A DNA stretch of 64,000 bases from Panorpa germanica. Taxonomy: Eukaryota > Arthropoda > Insecta > Mecoptera > Panorpidae. The notes beneath the pieces are model-generated. The model was not told the DNA's origin, ran no database searches, and saw nothing but the letters and a program-made list of their open reading frames with translations. Location of the stretch: the NCBI GenBank assembly GCA_963678705.1, contig OY783220.1, positions 2,501,001 to 2,565,000 of the forward strand. Direction: 5' to 3'. The position numbers were made by a program, and so were the translations under genes. This document shows positions 46,201-58,126 of the stretch, piece after piece. Numbering within the stretch: the stretch's first letter is position 1; each line of letters begins with the position of its first letter.

Positions 46201-46970
46201 GCAAAGAAGGAAAAATAAATTCGATTACTTATTACTGAAATTGGATATAACTACTTTAACTATGTCATATAATAAAATTTATTTCAATCGAAAATTAAAA
46301 AAAACGATACCAGAGAAATGAGTTCACAAGCCCTTTGTAAATAAGGGTACAGGTTCGATTCTGTAATACACGCTCCACAACGGGTGTTCGAACCCCTTCA
46401 ACGTCCAACGTCCATCGGTGCGTGACACGATTGGTTCTCACACGTCACACGTCCACCAACGCATTGTCCACATGTCGCTTTTATTTTCAATCGTTCACGG
46501 AACTACACATATTCCTATTCAAATCACGAACATCATTTTAACATAGCGTCTACATAACACACTTGCCTGATCATGATAATGACCTTACACAAAACATAAT
46601 AATAGTTAATATTCATTTTTTATTCAATACACATAAAATTTAGTATTTCCTATAATCGTGAATAGATAACCATCTCATAAAAAACAACATATGTTGAATA
46701 ACTCAACATACACAATATTCGAATACTCATTGTCTAATGTGTATTAGCAAACATTGGGAGAGACAGAGAGGTGTGGGCAGGGGGTATCGGGTGAATGGGT
46801 TATTGAACTTATTCAGCGAAATAATAAAAACATGTGCGTTCTATTTTTATAAACTAGTCTTTGAATAAGATTTATTGGAATATGTTAATAAGTAATTTAG
46901 ATTAATGCTAGCTTATGCAAAAATATAAATAACCACTTTCATTTTGTTGCATGTAGAATAATATAAATGG
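43260..46970. other. intronic stretch with minor repeats
   Basis: A repeat phrase ATGTTAATAAATGTGTATTG...TTGACGGAGATA at 43874-43980 matches 30183-30297. At 45223 the plus strand reads ATGGCCGAAGTAAGT, a start codon next to a donor, but no following exon was found. Pol III box-B-like phrases occur near 46351 and 46385. No gene is supported. Confidence 0.4.
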
Positions 46971-46974
46971 GCTA

Positions 46975-48405
46975 GCAACGGCAAGGCTGTTTGCTTGCTT
47001 GTTAACGGCCCAATACACGCTCGAATATGTTGGCTTAAGCCAGTAGCAAACGATGCTACGAACACCAACGTTGGACGCATCGTGTGATTCACGTTGGAAG
47101 AAATTCGGACTGTTGGAGGTCTTTTAACCCTCGTCAAAAGGAATTTATATACCCGCGTCATACAATTGATCCACATGTCATGCACTGCTGCACAAATCGT
47201 CCAACAAAGTAAGGTTTTATATTTGAAGGTTTCTATATTTACTTGAAAGTTTTTGTTAAATATTGTCAGTGTAATCAAACATTCGTTCCACCGTGTAGTA
47301 GCCCAGTAAACATTTTGGAGTCAATTCTACTTCATTTCTATTACTTATCATGAGTTTTTTGTCTGGAACGCGTTCGTTTTCTATTCAGTCGTTCATAGAA
47401 AAGGCCCTTTTTATGAGCTACAGACATCACTGCTCACTGCTGAATTAAAAGCGACTCCGGTTTATGATTTATGACCGGAGTTATAAACTTGACACTAGTT
47501 GAAGGCCTGTTGTACTACGTTCGGGATGATCAGGGGTATAAAACTTAATAGAATTCTACTTTTTAGAGTCTGCAAAATATAAATATTTAAATGAAGAAAT
47601 AAATAGATGTAATCTTTAGTACGGATCGTGATTTTTTTAATGAATAGTATTCATCTTCAACAATACTCGTTATATTAGTTTTTTACATTGTTTTGGTGAT
47701 TCAAAAATCCACGATCGGCAGGTCTGCGTTAGGTTCAAAACCTCTGTCTTACCATCGCTGCTTAGAGTATTCGTTTAAACACATTATATTCGGGGATTGA
47801 GGGAGACAGCGTGTGCCTATTACCATTAAAGAAATATTTGTTGAAAAAGGATAGCATATACTTTAAACATACTGTACTGAACGAAATACTATACAAGTAT
47901 ACAAGTGTAACGGTGAAAAATATATTTTACTTGTCTAACCGCATCTCGTTTCTCTCTCACTTTGGAATGAAAATGAACTAAAAAAAATATATCCAAGTGT
48001 GAAAGAAACAACTGCTACTTAATGAATGATGTTGGAAAAAGAAAGAATATTATTATGAAAAAATTCTAACAACTAACACAAAATCTGTGACAGGTAGAGA
48101 ATCAATTTGAACTAAAAGCGACTTTTGTGTACCAATTTTGAACTATTAACGAACTTGCTAAGACTACATATATCAGATTTTATTTCACAAAATCTTGACA
48201 GGTAGGGAATAAATTTGAACAAAAATTGGTTTCTGTGTTGTTGCTTCGAACTTGTAAAGCGTTAGAATTGAATTGTACGAGTGACTCGAACGTCACTAAA
48301 TAGGGCACTTAACCAAATTGTTTACTGGGTAGGAAACTTGCCATATCAATCTTCCAATATTTGATTCACATGTTGGAGGCATTTCGGCATCATCGAAATT
48401 CCTTG
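46975..48405 (-). repeat. dispersed repeat family C, copy 3, split by an insertion
   Basis: The reverse complement of 40325-40690 is recognisable from about 46975 to 47301 and resumes at 48330 (TAGGAAACTTGCC...CATGTTGGAGGC). The 1028 bp between are foreign. Confidence 0.75.
47302..48329. mobile_element. 1028-bp non-autonomous DNA transposon with CCCAGTAAACA ends and TAG duplication
   Basis: The ends CCCAGTAAACATTTTGG and CCAAATTGTTTACTGGG are inverted repeats. TAG stands on both sides (47299-47301, 48330-48332). The uninterrupted copy of the host repeat at 40325 has a single TAG at this point, confirming the duplication. Inside, a phrase around TTGACAGGTAG.GAAT occurs twice (about 48090 and 48197). 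No coding frame. A three-base duplication with CCC ends does not let me name the superfamily with confidence. Confidence 0.75.
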
Positions 48406-51400
48406 TTTTATTTTGTTTTAAAAAACAAAGTTCTTGTTGAATCACATTTTTTTGCGTTCTGTCATTTTTATGTAAGATGCGGTAAAATGAAACGGATGCA
48501 ATTTATTGAGTTTTTAATGCCAGACAAAAAACATTGTAATAAAACACTAACCTAAATACAATATGCACTATTATTGCCCTCAGGCACAGATAAATACAAT
48601 ATTCTTACTGTCATTTTAACATGTCAATCAATTTCAACACAAAAACTTATAGAACTTTCTAAAATAGATATAACTTAGAATCTGATTTAGTAGAACATTA
48701 AAATAGTAAATATAATTTGCACTTAGGTCAGTTGTCGCTGCTAATTGTACCAGATAGCGGGAAACCTCAAAACATAACGAGCGAACATGATCTTTAATTA
48801 ATATACTACAGTTCGCGCTACACAGCGTCTTGAAGTGAGCAGAAGCAGATCTTGCTTAGAGCAAAACACACACATACAGAAAGTGCCAGCTTCACACTAC
48901 CTATTGCTAGACGAACCTAGATTAATGGCCGCACGATCTAACCAACCACTTGAAGAACCAAGCCTAGAGAGAAAGACTTTCACTAAGTAAAAACAGTAAT
49001 AAAAAATTGATTTAAAAAAAAACATATAAAATTTAATTATTGACATTTCGTTTAATTCATTTATTATATATATAGATCATATTTGATGATCACGATCCGG
49101 GTACACTGTTAATAAAAAATTGTCTATTTAAATCACACTGTAAATGATTAACTCAAAGTGAAGTAGAGGAGAGAGTTATATTTTCTGGGTTTGGTCGTTA
49201 TCAAATTAAATTGATAATGAATATACATAATCGTAAACTGATTAGTCAGCGGTATAGTTCACATATATGACACTACGACACTATAAATATTGCCACCATA
49301 GTAGAAGGTCGTCGGTGATAGGATTTAGCATATGAATAGGCCGACTGAATAAATAAATTAAAAAAAATGTCAATATATTTCAAATTTCTATAGGGTGTTT
49401 TAGAAATAATTCTTTTAGAAATTAAATATGCTCCGCGGACTTTTCTTTAAGTAAATACGAAAGTAAAGACTTTAATAGTCTAATGTACTTACACTACTGA
49501 ATTTTTTTTTCCATCGTCTCTGTGTAGTAATCTATTGTCTCCGTAATAGTATTATATTCAAAGAAATGGATTTCGATCGTGAGTGCAATTGTTTTTTTAA
49601 TTTTGAAATCAGCGACTTTTTGGAGCATAGTGAAACGTAAAAAATACGTAAAATTCTATCTTGTATCTGGTTCAATACTCAGATAACTCACACATGCCAC
49701 CAACCGACTTATGATAATGCATACCTATGCCGAATGCATACAGTTCGAATATTGTTTCTGTAGTTATCTCAAATTTTAATTTTCGGATTTGTCCCAATAA
49801 TGATAATTAATATAGAGTTTTTTTGAGTGAGTTTTTTTAGTAATAATTCTGCTAATTTATATTTTCCTGTATTAAATAGATGTTTATTGATTTTTATAAA
49901 AATGAAGGGTTGTTAATTTTGTTCCAAAATTCGTGTGATATGGCTCCGGAAAAGGTTGATGCATTTCAATCCGATCCCGCGGCATATAAAAGTTTGGAAA
50001 TCCTGCCCTAAAGGAATTATAAATCAAATATCATTCAATTTATTATAAATATATCCATTAATAACGTCGTGTGAAATGATTACAGTAAAATAAAATTTCT
50101 CTCACATGAATAATTTGCAATGAATAAGTTAAAAAGAATATTACACAATAATAAAAGAGTTATTATTATACAACAAAAAATATACAAGAAACACGTTTTT
50201 GTACTTGTATCAAGAGTTCAGAGACATGCTCGAATCACGGTGCTCGGTGCTAGGTTCTCCAGCATGTAAATTAAACATTGAATAATGTTAATTTAATCAA
50301 TACAAATAAATCTCTCTTTCCTTGTGAACACAAGGCAACACAAGACAAGACAACGACAACGCGGTAATACGTTATACGTTAATAGGTTAACTTTTAATGT
50401 TCAAGAAGACCGCAGTTCAGATAAGAAAGATTTAAACAAACTACTTTCACTTTTTGATAAAAATTTTAAATTAAAACATGAGGTTGGAACAGACTGAACA
50501 TGTACAGAGTCGTATGATGAAATTAGTTCGACGGGGAAATTAATTGGATAATTAAAAAAAATAGTTTCTTGATTATCACTATGTATGTGGAGAGCTTAGT
50601 ACAATATCTTACGAACTACTTAATGTTTTAATTTAAACACAACATTTAAGAGTATTTATTACGTGTACTAGTTGGATCTTGATTGTGAATGTGCGATGCA
50701 CGCAACGCCACGTGCAGTCATTATTTTCAATTCGACTGGATTATTGGTCGTAACTAACTTCAAATTTCGCTAGAAACGTCTATGTACTTGTATCTGTATT
50801 AAATTAAGAAATTGTAGTGAAGAATTCACTAAAGTCAGACGGCCATTGGGCCTAATTGTATTCTAAAAGGTGTCCAGAAAGCGTATTTGATAGCTGCATA
50901 AAATATAAAAAACAGATAATCAAATAGATAGTTTATTTATTATTTATAGACAATGAACTAGTAAAATATTGTCTAAATGACGACCTTCACGCTGCTTGCA
51001 CTTCTCTAAGCTTAAAGGAAGATTGGTAACAACACGTCGATATTTCTGAAAGTAAAAAATACAAGAGACAGCTAAACGTTACATCAATTAAGACTGAAGA
51101 CGACATCAATTAAGACGACTTTAGACTGTCCTATTTTTGTCGGTAACAGATTGAAACAAAATCATTTCAACAGTATATTTGCAGGTATCACGTTTCTTTC
51201 TTATATGGATCAAAATTAGGATAATGATGGATTTTAAAATTATGTCAATAACTTCTTCTTGATACCATAGTTACTATTTCGTAAGAAAATCCAAGTCTAA
51301 ATCCTAATCAACGGGTGAAGATACAAAATAGCCAAAAAAAAATACATTTAGTATTAAGAAATATGAGAAACTTATTCTAAAAATCCGCCACTGCTTTAGG

Positions 51401-52200
51401 ATGCTGCCAGTGTCTATGCCTATGGTCGTAATAAATTTTGTTTTAAACATAAAACAAATTGTATAAAGTGAAAGTGAACTCTTCAGTAAAGTGCAAAGCA
51501 TTATTTCCGACATCAAAGGAGATTATAACATAAATGAAGGAATTATAAACCAAATGGTGATTACATTATTTTGCAAAGATAATATGATGTAAGAAAAGAA
51601 CTTCTAAACATTTTATTATTCAGTAAAACAGAGGTATATGAGTTAAAAGTTAGTTAGCTATTATCGCCCTCTAACTACTGAGGAAAGTGTCTACAGGGCT
51701 GCAATGTCCGCATCCAACGTATTGGCTTTATTGAATAAAACGTGGAAGAGAATATAGCGAGAGGGTAAGCGTATACAGCGACAACTACGCTCTACTTATC
51801 CAGGTTCCATTATAGTTCCAGTACAAATCTACAAATGGATTCTATCATTTTATCCTTTAATTTCGGTCTAAATCTGCTATAGTAAAGTATGAGATGAAGT
51901 AAGATATGTTAAGAAGAGATTTGGGGTACCGTTAAAGTGGGCATTGCACAATTGCCCGTATTTTTTATAGGATAACACCGTTTGATTTAGGTACAATATC
52001 TTAAATTCTAGAGATGTAGATTACATATACATATAAAAATAAGTATCGGGATATATAAAGATAATTTTATTCGCAATATTATTGAAGATATAAACAATTT
52101 TAAAATTTATTAAAGGGGGGAAAAGTTTAGTTAATTATTATTTTATTTTTATATATTGTTTAAATGTTTTTGTAAAGTGAATAGAAATGTAGAGAAATTA
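48406..52200. other. intronic stretch, one minor repeat, no gene
   Basis: No exon was supported on either strand. A family F repeat lies at 49260-49348 and a fragment of the 17882 MITE near 51725-51755. The rest is AT-rich without recognisable structure. Confidence 0.4.
49260..49348 (-). repeat. dispersed repeat family F, inverse copy
   Basis: The complement reads TTCTACTATGGTGGCAATAT and GTGTCGTAGTGTCATATATG, matching copies at 9908 and 42050. Confidence 0.6.
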
Positions 52201-52209
52201 GTATGAATT

Positions 52210-52398
52210 AGGAAAAAACTGAAATGGTTAGAACATGAACAAGGCATGGACAGAAACAGATCAGCAAGAGAAGAAAATGATTAAAGGGAATCTAAAGGGA
52301 TTGCAAGATTACGAGGAAAACCACGGGAGAGGTGGAAAGAACAAGTGGAAGAGGACCCAAAGAAGATAGGTCTGAGGAAATGGAATAGAAAACAATGT
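52210..52398 (+). pseudogene. LINE reverse transcriptase C-terminal remnant
   Basis: The plus strand reads RKKLKWLEHEQGMDRNRSAR, then after a stop and shift RLRGKPRERWKEQVEED and KKIGLRKW. The order K-L-K-W-x-x-H-x-x-x-M-D..., then R-L-R-G-x-P-x-x-R-W-x-x-x-V-x-x-D is the typical extreme C-terminal region of insect non-LTR reverse transcriptases. The catalytic domain is missing and an in-frame stop is present, so this is a 5'-truncated dead copy. Confidence 0.65.
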
Positions 52399-53822
52399 TA
52401 ATTGAATAAAAACCTCTACGAGAGCAGTAGCGCTAAGTTAATTTCCTTACTTCTTGACTTCACTTACTAGACATTCCATTTGAATCAGCATTGCCATAGA
52501 CCACTATTTTTGGAATCAAATCAACTCTGTGGGATTATTATCATGAATTCAGCACTGATTAGATCAAGACAATGTCCAAACTTTAAAAACCTTTGATAAC
52601 TTCCAAGGGGCTTGGATCAAAAAAAAAAAACTCATCAAACTTTTAATTAAAATACATCATCTATATGTAAAGTGAAATTAACACCATAAAACTGAAACAG
52701 TGTAATATAATTGATTAATTATAAAGAAAGTCGTTAACGCTTCTCATATGTGATATAACAATAACAAAATTAACGACCACTATAAATAAATTATAATAAA
52801 TATGTACGGCACGGCACGATGGTACGGGTTATGACAGCCTGTAAGTTGTAAAATTCAGTAATAAAATAAATATTTTATTTTATCAATAAAAGATTCGAGA
52901 AAATAGAAATTAACATTTTTAAAAGAAACGTCGAAACAGCAAAATTCTTTGATTGACTACTGATAAATTAATTAACACTGATAGAAATTAGCATTTCAAA
53001 TATTAATCAATATAAATTGTAGATGTAAACAGTCACAATCTGATAGTGAAACAAATTAGAAGGTGCTTCATAAAAACATGGGTTTTTAATTACTTTGTAA
53101 AGCACAGGTGTTCAAGCAGCGGTCTATAGAATCATATATTATGTCGATGCCACACTAGGCATGTTCGCGTACGAATAACATACATACATGAACACAAATA
53201 TCTTCACTGTAGTAGTGATTAATTACCACACATCCAAGTATAGGAATATTTTATTTTTCCATTAATTAGGACACACGCAAAGGAGGGAGTCCACAAATTG
53301 TGACAATAAAAGAAGAGGTGTCAGAAGCTTTGTGACGTCACACCTATAAACGTCCGTGAGAGCTAAAAGGAAAGGTCATTTCTTCAAAAACTGAAAAATT
53401 GTGGAGTAAATATCCTTCAGATCTAAAAAAAATGTTATTTCTTCCAAAAACTTAAAAAATACTATTGAAATTTTTACTTTCGGCACTACGTAGTATTTGA
53501 GAAAAAACAAAATCACACAAGGCACAAATTTCACAATTTCTTTTTGTATAAATTCAAAATGTGTGACGTCGCAGTAATCAGAAGGAAGGTCCGTAAAATA
53601 AGATAAGGACGGGGGTTCAGAATGCAATTTGTGTGACGTAATTTATAGATACTCACTTACAATAATACTGACAAATTTCCAGTATGAAAAAGTTGATAAA
53701 ATATTGAAAAAACGAATATGTTATATCAAATACATTACTTTAAAATATTCGCGTTTGTTAATGTAATAAAATAAATCGGCTAAATAGGTTATACTCGGAC
53801 AACATAAAAGATATAGACATTT

Positions 53823-53944
53823 TATTGTAATAGGTATCAAAATATCACTACTTTGTAACTAGTAACGCCATCTGTAATCTGTTGTGTAAAAACTTTTTCT
53901 TATGTCAAATATAGTCTGTTGCGAACTGCTAACGTGTCTTTATA
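53823..53944 (+). repeat. 5' LTR of the Copia element (122 bp)
   Basis: It starts TATTGTAATAGG and ends GTGTCTTTATA and is identical by eye to 58000-58121. It is short for a Copia LTR. The limits follow from the CATTT duplication. Confidence 0.93.
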
Positions 53945-53954
53945 GGTTATGGGC
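53945..53954 (+). other. Copia primer binding site for internal initiator tRNA-Met
   Basis: GGTTATGGGC directly follows the LTR. It is complementary to the anticodon-loop region GCCCAUAACC of initiator tRNA-Met. This is the half-tRNA priming known from Drosophila copia rather than 3'-end priming. Confidence 0.85.
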
Positions 53955-54026
53955 AAATTTACCGGTTTATCAGTTTTTTTATAGTATAAAATAGATAAAT
54001 TGTTACGTTTTTTTTTTCGCGGAAAC

Positions 54027-57000
54027 ATGACTACGAACTATATTGCGAGTGTGCCAAAGCTAAAAGGCAGAGAGAATTACGATGAGTGGTGTTTCGCGGC
54101 TGAAAACTTGTTGGTACTAGAAGGGATGGAAAAGTACATCAAACCTAGTGCAGACTTCGAAGTTAAGCCAGTGGACGACTCCAAAACGAAGGCAAAGCTA
54201 ATTTTAACCATCGATCCAGCATTGTACGTGCATATAAGGAATACCAGGAGCTCGGCAGAATTATGGACAAAATTGAAAGCCATGTTCGATGACTCCGGTT
54301 TCTCAAGAAAAATAACCTTACTTCGACATTTGATTTCGATAAGACTTGAAAACTGTGATTCGATGACTACCTATGTCACACAAATGATCGAAACGGCTCA
54401 AAAGTTAAATGGCACTGGATTTACAATAACAGATGAATGGGTCGGATCATTATTATTAGCAGGTTTGACTGATCGCTATTCTCCAATGATAATGGCAATA
54501 GAACATTCTGGCATTTCGATAAGTGCGGATACTATAAAGTCGAAGTTACTCGACATGGAAGTAACCAGTGATTTTGAAGGTGCAGCTGGCGGTACGGCGG
54601 CATTTGCAGCGAGAAATAAATATAATTCTGGCAGCAGCGGTAAACCAAAGAAATATGGCGGCAACCCAATGTCGAACAAAAAGACCGCGGCAGATACATC
54701 AGCAAAAACAATCACTTGTTTCAAATGTAAAGAGGATGGACATTATCGAAATCAGTGCCCAATGTTGAAGAAAAACACAAATAAATGCGTGTTTAACGTT
54801 GTTTTCCTAAACGGAAAGTATAACAAAAACGAATGGTACATTGACTCCGGCGCAAGTGCACACATAACAGCAAATAAAGATTGGGTAAAGAACATGAACA
54901 CAACTCCATGTATACCAGAAATTGTTGTAGCAAATGAATCAAAAGTGCCAGTTGTTTGTTCCGGAGAAGTTGACATTATTTCTAAACTTGGATGCAATAT
55001 AATAGTGAAAGATGTGTTGTGTGTGCCTAGCCTGACAACCAACCTATTGTCGGTTAGTGAGCTCATTCAGAATGGCAATCATGTGATATTTACAAAGAAA
55101 AACTGTTATATTAGAGACAAGAACAATGTTTTGGTGGCGACAGCTGATTTATCTGATGGTGTTTATAAGTTGAGATTACAATCACAAAGTTGTATGTTGG
55201 CTACTACAGCTAGTGCAAAGTTATGGCACAGAAGACTGGCACATATAAACAGCCAAGACATGCACAGAATGAGAAATGGTATTGTTGATGGTTTGTCTTA
55301 TGATAACTCACTTGACATAACCAAATCACAATGTACTACTTGTTGTGAGGGAAAACAAATGAGATTACCATTTTCTCATGTGGGTGAGCGGAGTACAGAA
55401 ACTTTACACAGAATCCACACAGATATTTGCGGCCCAATGGAAACAAGTTCTTTGAGTGGTGCTCGCTATTTCCTGTTATTTGTTGATGATTATAGTCGCA
55501 TGACTTTTATTTATTTTCTGAAGCAAAAGAATGAAGCTTTGAACAGATTTAAAGAGTTCAAATCATTGGTTGAGAATCAACAGAGTAAGAAAATAAAGGT
55601 GATCAGGTCAGACAATGGACTAGAATTTTGTAACAAGGAATTTGAAGGCTATTTGAAGCAAGCTGGAATTATACACCAGAAAACAAATTGTTATACACCT
55701 GAGCAAAATGGACTTTGTGAAAGGAGTAATCGTACAGTTGTTGAGAAAGCCAAATGTTTACTATATGATGCAAATTTAGATAAGAAATTTTGGGCGGAAG
55801 CAGCCAATACTGCTGTGTACTTGAAAAATAGATCGATTGCATCAGGATTGGATAAAACACCTTATGAGTTATGGTATGGATCAAAACCAGACTTAAGTCA
55901 CCTACGTTTGTTTGGAAGCAAAATTATGGTGCATGTACCCAAACAGAAACGTTTGAAATGGGACAAGAAAGCTACACAACATATTCTAGTTGGATATGGT
56001 GATGGTGTTAAAGGTTATCGTGTGTACAATCCTTCTAAGAACACTGTAATGATCAGTAGAGATATAATAGTGATAGAAGATGTAACACCTATCAAGGAAG
56101 TCAGTGAAGAGTCAGCTATTTGGATATCCAATGAAGAAAATCCTACCGACAATTTAGTGGAGGAAAGTAAAGATAAAGTGGGGGAGAGCAGAGATTCAGT
56201 GGGGGATCTGTCTAATAATGTTTCAGAAACAGATTTTTTAGATTGCTCTTCAGGTTCCTCATTACATACTGATGACAATGAAACACTGACTGAAATAAAC
56301 ACTGAAGATGTTCCAGAACAAGCAGTATCAATACCTGAGCAAGTGCCAGATGTGCCAAGTAAGCGTCAGAGAAAGAAGCCTGAGCGCTATGGTATTAGCA
56401 ACATATGTGTTTCCAGTACTGTTCCAGCATCGGAGGAGATTGTATTCTCAGAGGCTCTTGAAGGGCCTGACCGGGAGCAGTGGAAGCAGGCAATGGCTGA
56501 TGAATTACAGTCATTTGAGGACAGTGATGCGTGGCAGCTTGTGGACCATCCAGGTGATGTGACAATAGTGAAGTGTAGGTGGGTGCTAAATAAAAAGTAT
56601 GATTTTGAAAACAATGTAAGGTATAGGGCTCGATTGGTGGCAAAAGGTTTCTCGCAGAAACCAGGTGTTGATTATACAGATACTTTTTCACCGGTAGTGC
56701 GGCATTCTACTCTAAGATTGTTGTTTGCACTTAGTGTTCAAATGAAAATGAGTATAACACATCTAGATGTAACCACTGCTTTCCTTAATGGTTTTTTGAA
56801 AGAAAATATTTATATGTCATTACCTGAAGGTTTTGTAAACAAAAGTGGGGGAAAGGTCTTAAAATTAAATAAAGCCATTTATGGGCTAAAACAGTCTTCC
56901 CTGGCATGGTATGAAAGAGTTAAAGAAGTTTTGAGTAGATTAGATTTCAAAAATAGTCAATATGAACCATGTTTGTTTACAAAAATAACTGGTAAAATTA

Positions 57001-57965
57001 AAGTGATAGTGGCCCTGTATGTGGATGATTTTTTGATTTTTTCAAACAATGATTTTGAAACAAATAAATTAAAAAGTGTATTAGGTTCAGAATTTAAGTT
57101 AAAAGACTTGGGACCTGTAAGACAATATTTAGGCATGAGAATAAATTTAGATAAAAATAAAAATGTTATTACTGTAGATCAACAACAATATATTGAACAG
57201 TTAGTTTCTAAATTTCAAATGTCTGATTGTAAGACACAAAGTACTCCGATTGAGCCTAAATTGAATTTAGATAAGTCATCTGATAAATGTTTACCTGATG
57301 TTCCTTATCAAAAACTTATTGGAAGTCTGATGTATCTGGCAGTATTAACAAGACCAGATATTGCTTACTGTGTTAGCTATCTCAGTCAATTTAATAGTTG
57401 TTATAGTCACATACATTGGAATTATTGTAAACGTGTATTAAGATATTTACTGCATACTAAAAGTTATTGTTTAAAATATACCAATAATAACAATAGTAAT
57501 TTACAAGGTTTTGTAGACAGTGATTGGGCAAGTGATGCTCTAGATAGAAAATCCTATACTGGATTTTGCTTTATGTTGTCAGGGTCTGCCATTTCCTGGC
57601 AAAGTAGGAAGCAGAAAACGGTTTCATTATCCAGTACTGAGGCGGAATACACTGCTCTTTCTGAAGCTTCAAGAGAAGCTATTTATCTAAGAAATTTAAT
57701 GCATGAAATTACTGATGTATTTAATGTAATTGATTTGTATTGTGATAACCAAAGTGCATTGAAGTTAGCTTCGAGTAGTCAGAGTCATAATAGATCCAAG
57801 CATATAGATGTGCGTTGTCATTTTATTAGAGATGTTGTAAAGAACAACTTTGTAAAAGTTAAGTACATTCCTACTGAAGAAATGCCTGCAGATATTTTAA
57901 CAAAAGGTCTTTGTCATCTGAAACATTATAAGTTTATGAATTTACTTGGCATTGTTTCTGTGTAA
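54027..57965 (+). CDS. Copia gag-pol polyprotein, intact (1312 aa)
   Basis: The frame opens upstream at TTG 54000, but the first ATG is at 54027 (MTTNYIASVPKLKG), chosen as start. Domains in order: UBN2-type gag (about 1-220); CCHC knuckle CFKCKEDGHYRNQC at about 231-244; aspartic protease DSGA at 273-276; integrase zinc domain starting with LWHRRLAH near 400; integrase core with D466, D529 and E565 (DD35E); reverse transcriptase with LDVTTAFLNG and YVDD at 998-1001; RNase H starting VDSDWA near D1164 with SSTEAEY. All key residues are present and no stop or shift was seen. It encodes the particle protein and the enzymes for reverse transcription and integration. The single frame, with protease before integrase before RT, is the Copia (Pseudoviridae) order. 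Confidence 0.96.
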   Translation: MTTNYIASVPKLKGRENYDEWCFAAENLLVLEGMEKYIKPSADFEVKPVDDSKTKAKLILTIDPALYVHIRNTRSSAELWTKLKAMFDDSGFSRKITLLRHLISIRLENCDSMTTYVTQMIETAQKLNGTGFTITDEWVGSLLLAGLTDRYSPMIMAIEHSGISISADTIKSKLLDMEVTSDFEGAAGGTAAFAARNKYNSGSSGKPKKYGGNPMSNKKTAADTSAKTITCFKCKEDGHYRNQCPMLKKNTNKCVFNVVFLNGKYNKNEWYIDSGASAHITANKDWVKNMNTTPCIPEIVVANESKVPVVCSGEVDIISKLGCNIIVKDVLCVPSLTTNLLSVSELIQNGNHVIFTKKNCYIRDKNNVLVATADLSDGVYKLRLQSQSCMLATTASAKLWHRRLAHINSQDMHRMRNGIVDGLSYDNSLDITKSQCTTCCEGKQMRLPFSHVGERSTETLHRIHTDICGPMETSSLSGARYFLLFVDDYSRMTFIYFLKQKNEALNRFKEFKSLVENQQSKKIKVIRSDNGLEFCNKEFEGYLKQAGIIHQKTNCYTPEQNGLCERSNRTVVEKAKCLLYDANLDKKFWAEAANTAVYLKNRSIASGLDKTPYELWYGSKPDLSHLRLFGSKIMVHVPKQKRLKWDKKATQHILVGYGDGVKGYRVYNPSKNTVMISRDIIVIEDVTPIKEVSEESAIWISNEENPTDNLVEESKDKVGESRDSVGDLSNNVSETDFLDCSSGSSLHTDDNETLTEINTEDVPEQAVSIPEQVPDVPSKRQRKKPERYGISNICVSSTVPASEEIVFSEALEGPDREQWKQAMADELQSFEDSDAWQLVDHPGDVTIVKCRWVLNKKYDFENNVRYRARLVAKGFSQKPGVDYTDTFSPVVRHSTLRLLFALSVQMKMSITHLDVTTAFLNGFLKENIYMSLPEGFVNKSGGKVLKLNKAIYGLKQSSLAWYERVKEVLSRLDFKNSQYEPCLFTKITGKIKVIVALYVDDFLIFSNNDFETNKLKSVLGSEFKLKDLGPVRQYLGMRINLDKNKNVITVDQQQYIEQLVSKFQMSDCKTQSTPIEPKLNLDKSSDKCLPDVPYQKLIGSLMYLAVLTRPDIAYCVSYLSQFNSCYSHIHWNYCKRVLRYLLHTKSYCLKYTNNNNSNLQGFVDSDWASDALDRKSYTGFCFMLSGSAISWQSRKQKTVSLSSTEAEYTALSEASREAIYLRNLMHEITDVFNVIDLYCDNQSALKLASSSQSHNRSKHIDVRCHFIRDVVKNNFVKVKYIPTEEMPADILTKGLCHLKHYKFMNLLGIVSV

Positions 57966-57990
57966 TCATGTGTACTTAGATTATTCTGAT

Positions 57991-57999
57991 AAGTGGGGG
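57991..57999 (+). other. Copia polypurine tract
   Basis: AAGTGGGGG sits immediately before the 3' LTR, where plus-strand priming is expected. Confidence 0.75.
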
Positions 58000-58121
58000 T
58001 ATTGTAATAGGTATCAAAATATCACTACTTTGTAACTAGTAACGCCATCTGTAATCTGTTGTGTAAAAACTTTTTCTTATGTCAAATATAGTCTGTTGCG
58101 AACTGCTAACGTGTCTTTATA
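58000..58121 (+). repeat. 3' LTR of the Copia element (122 bp)
   Basis: Identical by eye to the 5' LTR and followed by the CATTT duplication at 58122-58126. Confidence 0.93.
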
Positions 58122-58126
58122 CATTT

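Larger units (their letters stand above)
53823..58121 (+). mobile_element. full-length Copia LTR retrotransposon (4.3 kb), recently inserted
   Basis: It consists of LTR, primer binding site, one gag-pol frame, polypurine tract and LTR. Two 122-bp LTRs read identically, and CATTT flanks both sides (53818-53822, 58122-58126). The outer bases are TA...TA instead of TG...CA. Identical LTRs and an intact frame point to a young insertion. If the MICAL-like gene extends past 64 kb, the element sits antisense in its intron. Confidence 0.95.

Noticed and set aside
46340..46400. tRNA-like TTCGATTC / TTCGAACCCC phrases
   Set aside because: No cloverleaf could be drawn around either phrase; only box-B-like matches are present.
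54000..54026. upstream TTG-started extension of the Copia frame
   Set aside because: It is a poly-T-derived extension without an ATG; the first methionine at 54027 fits the usual Copia gag start.
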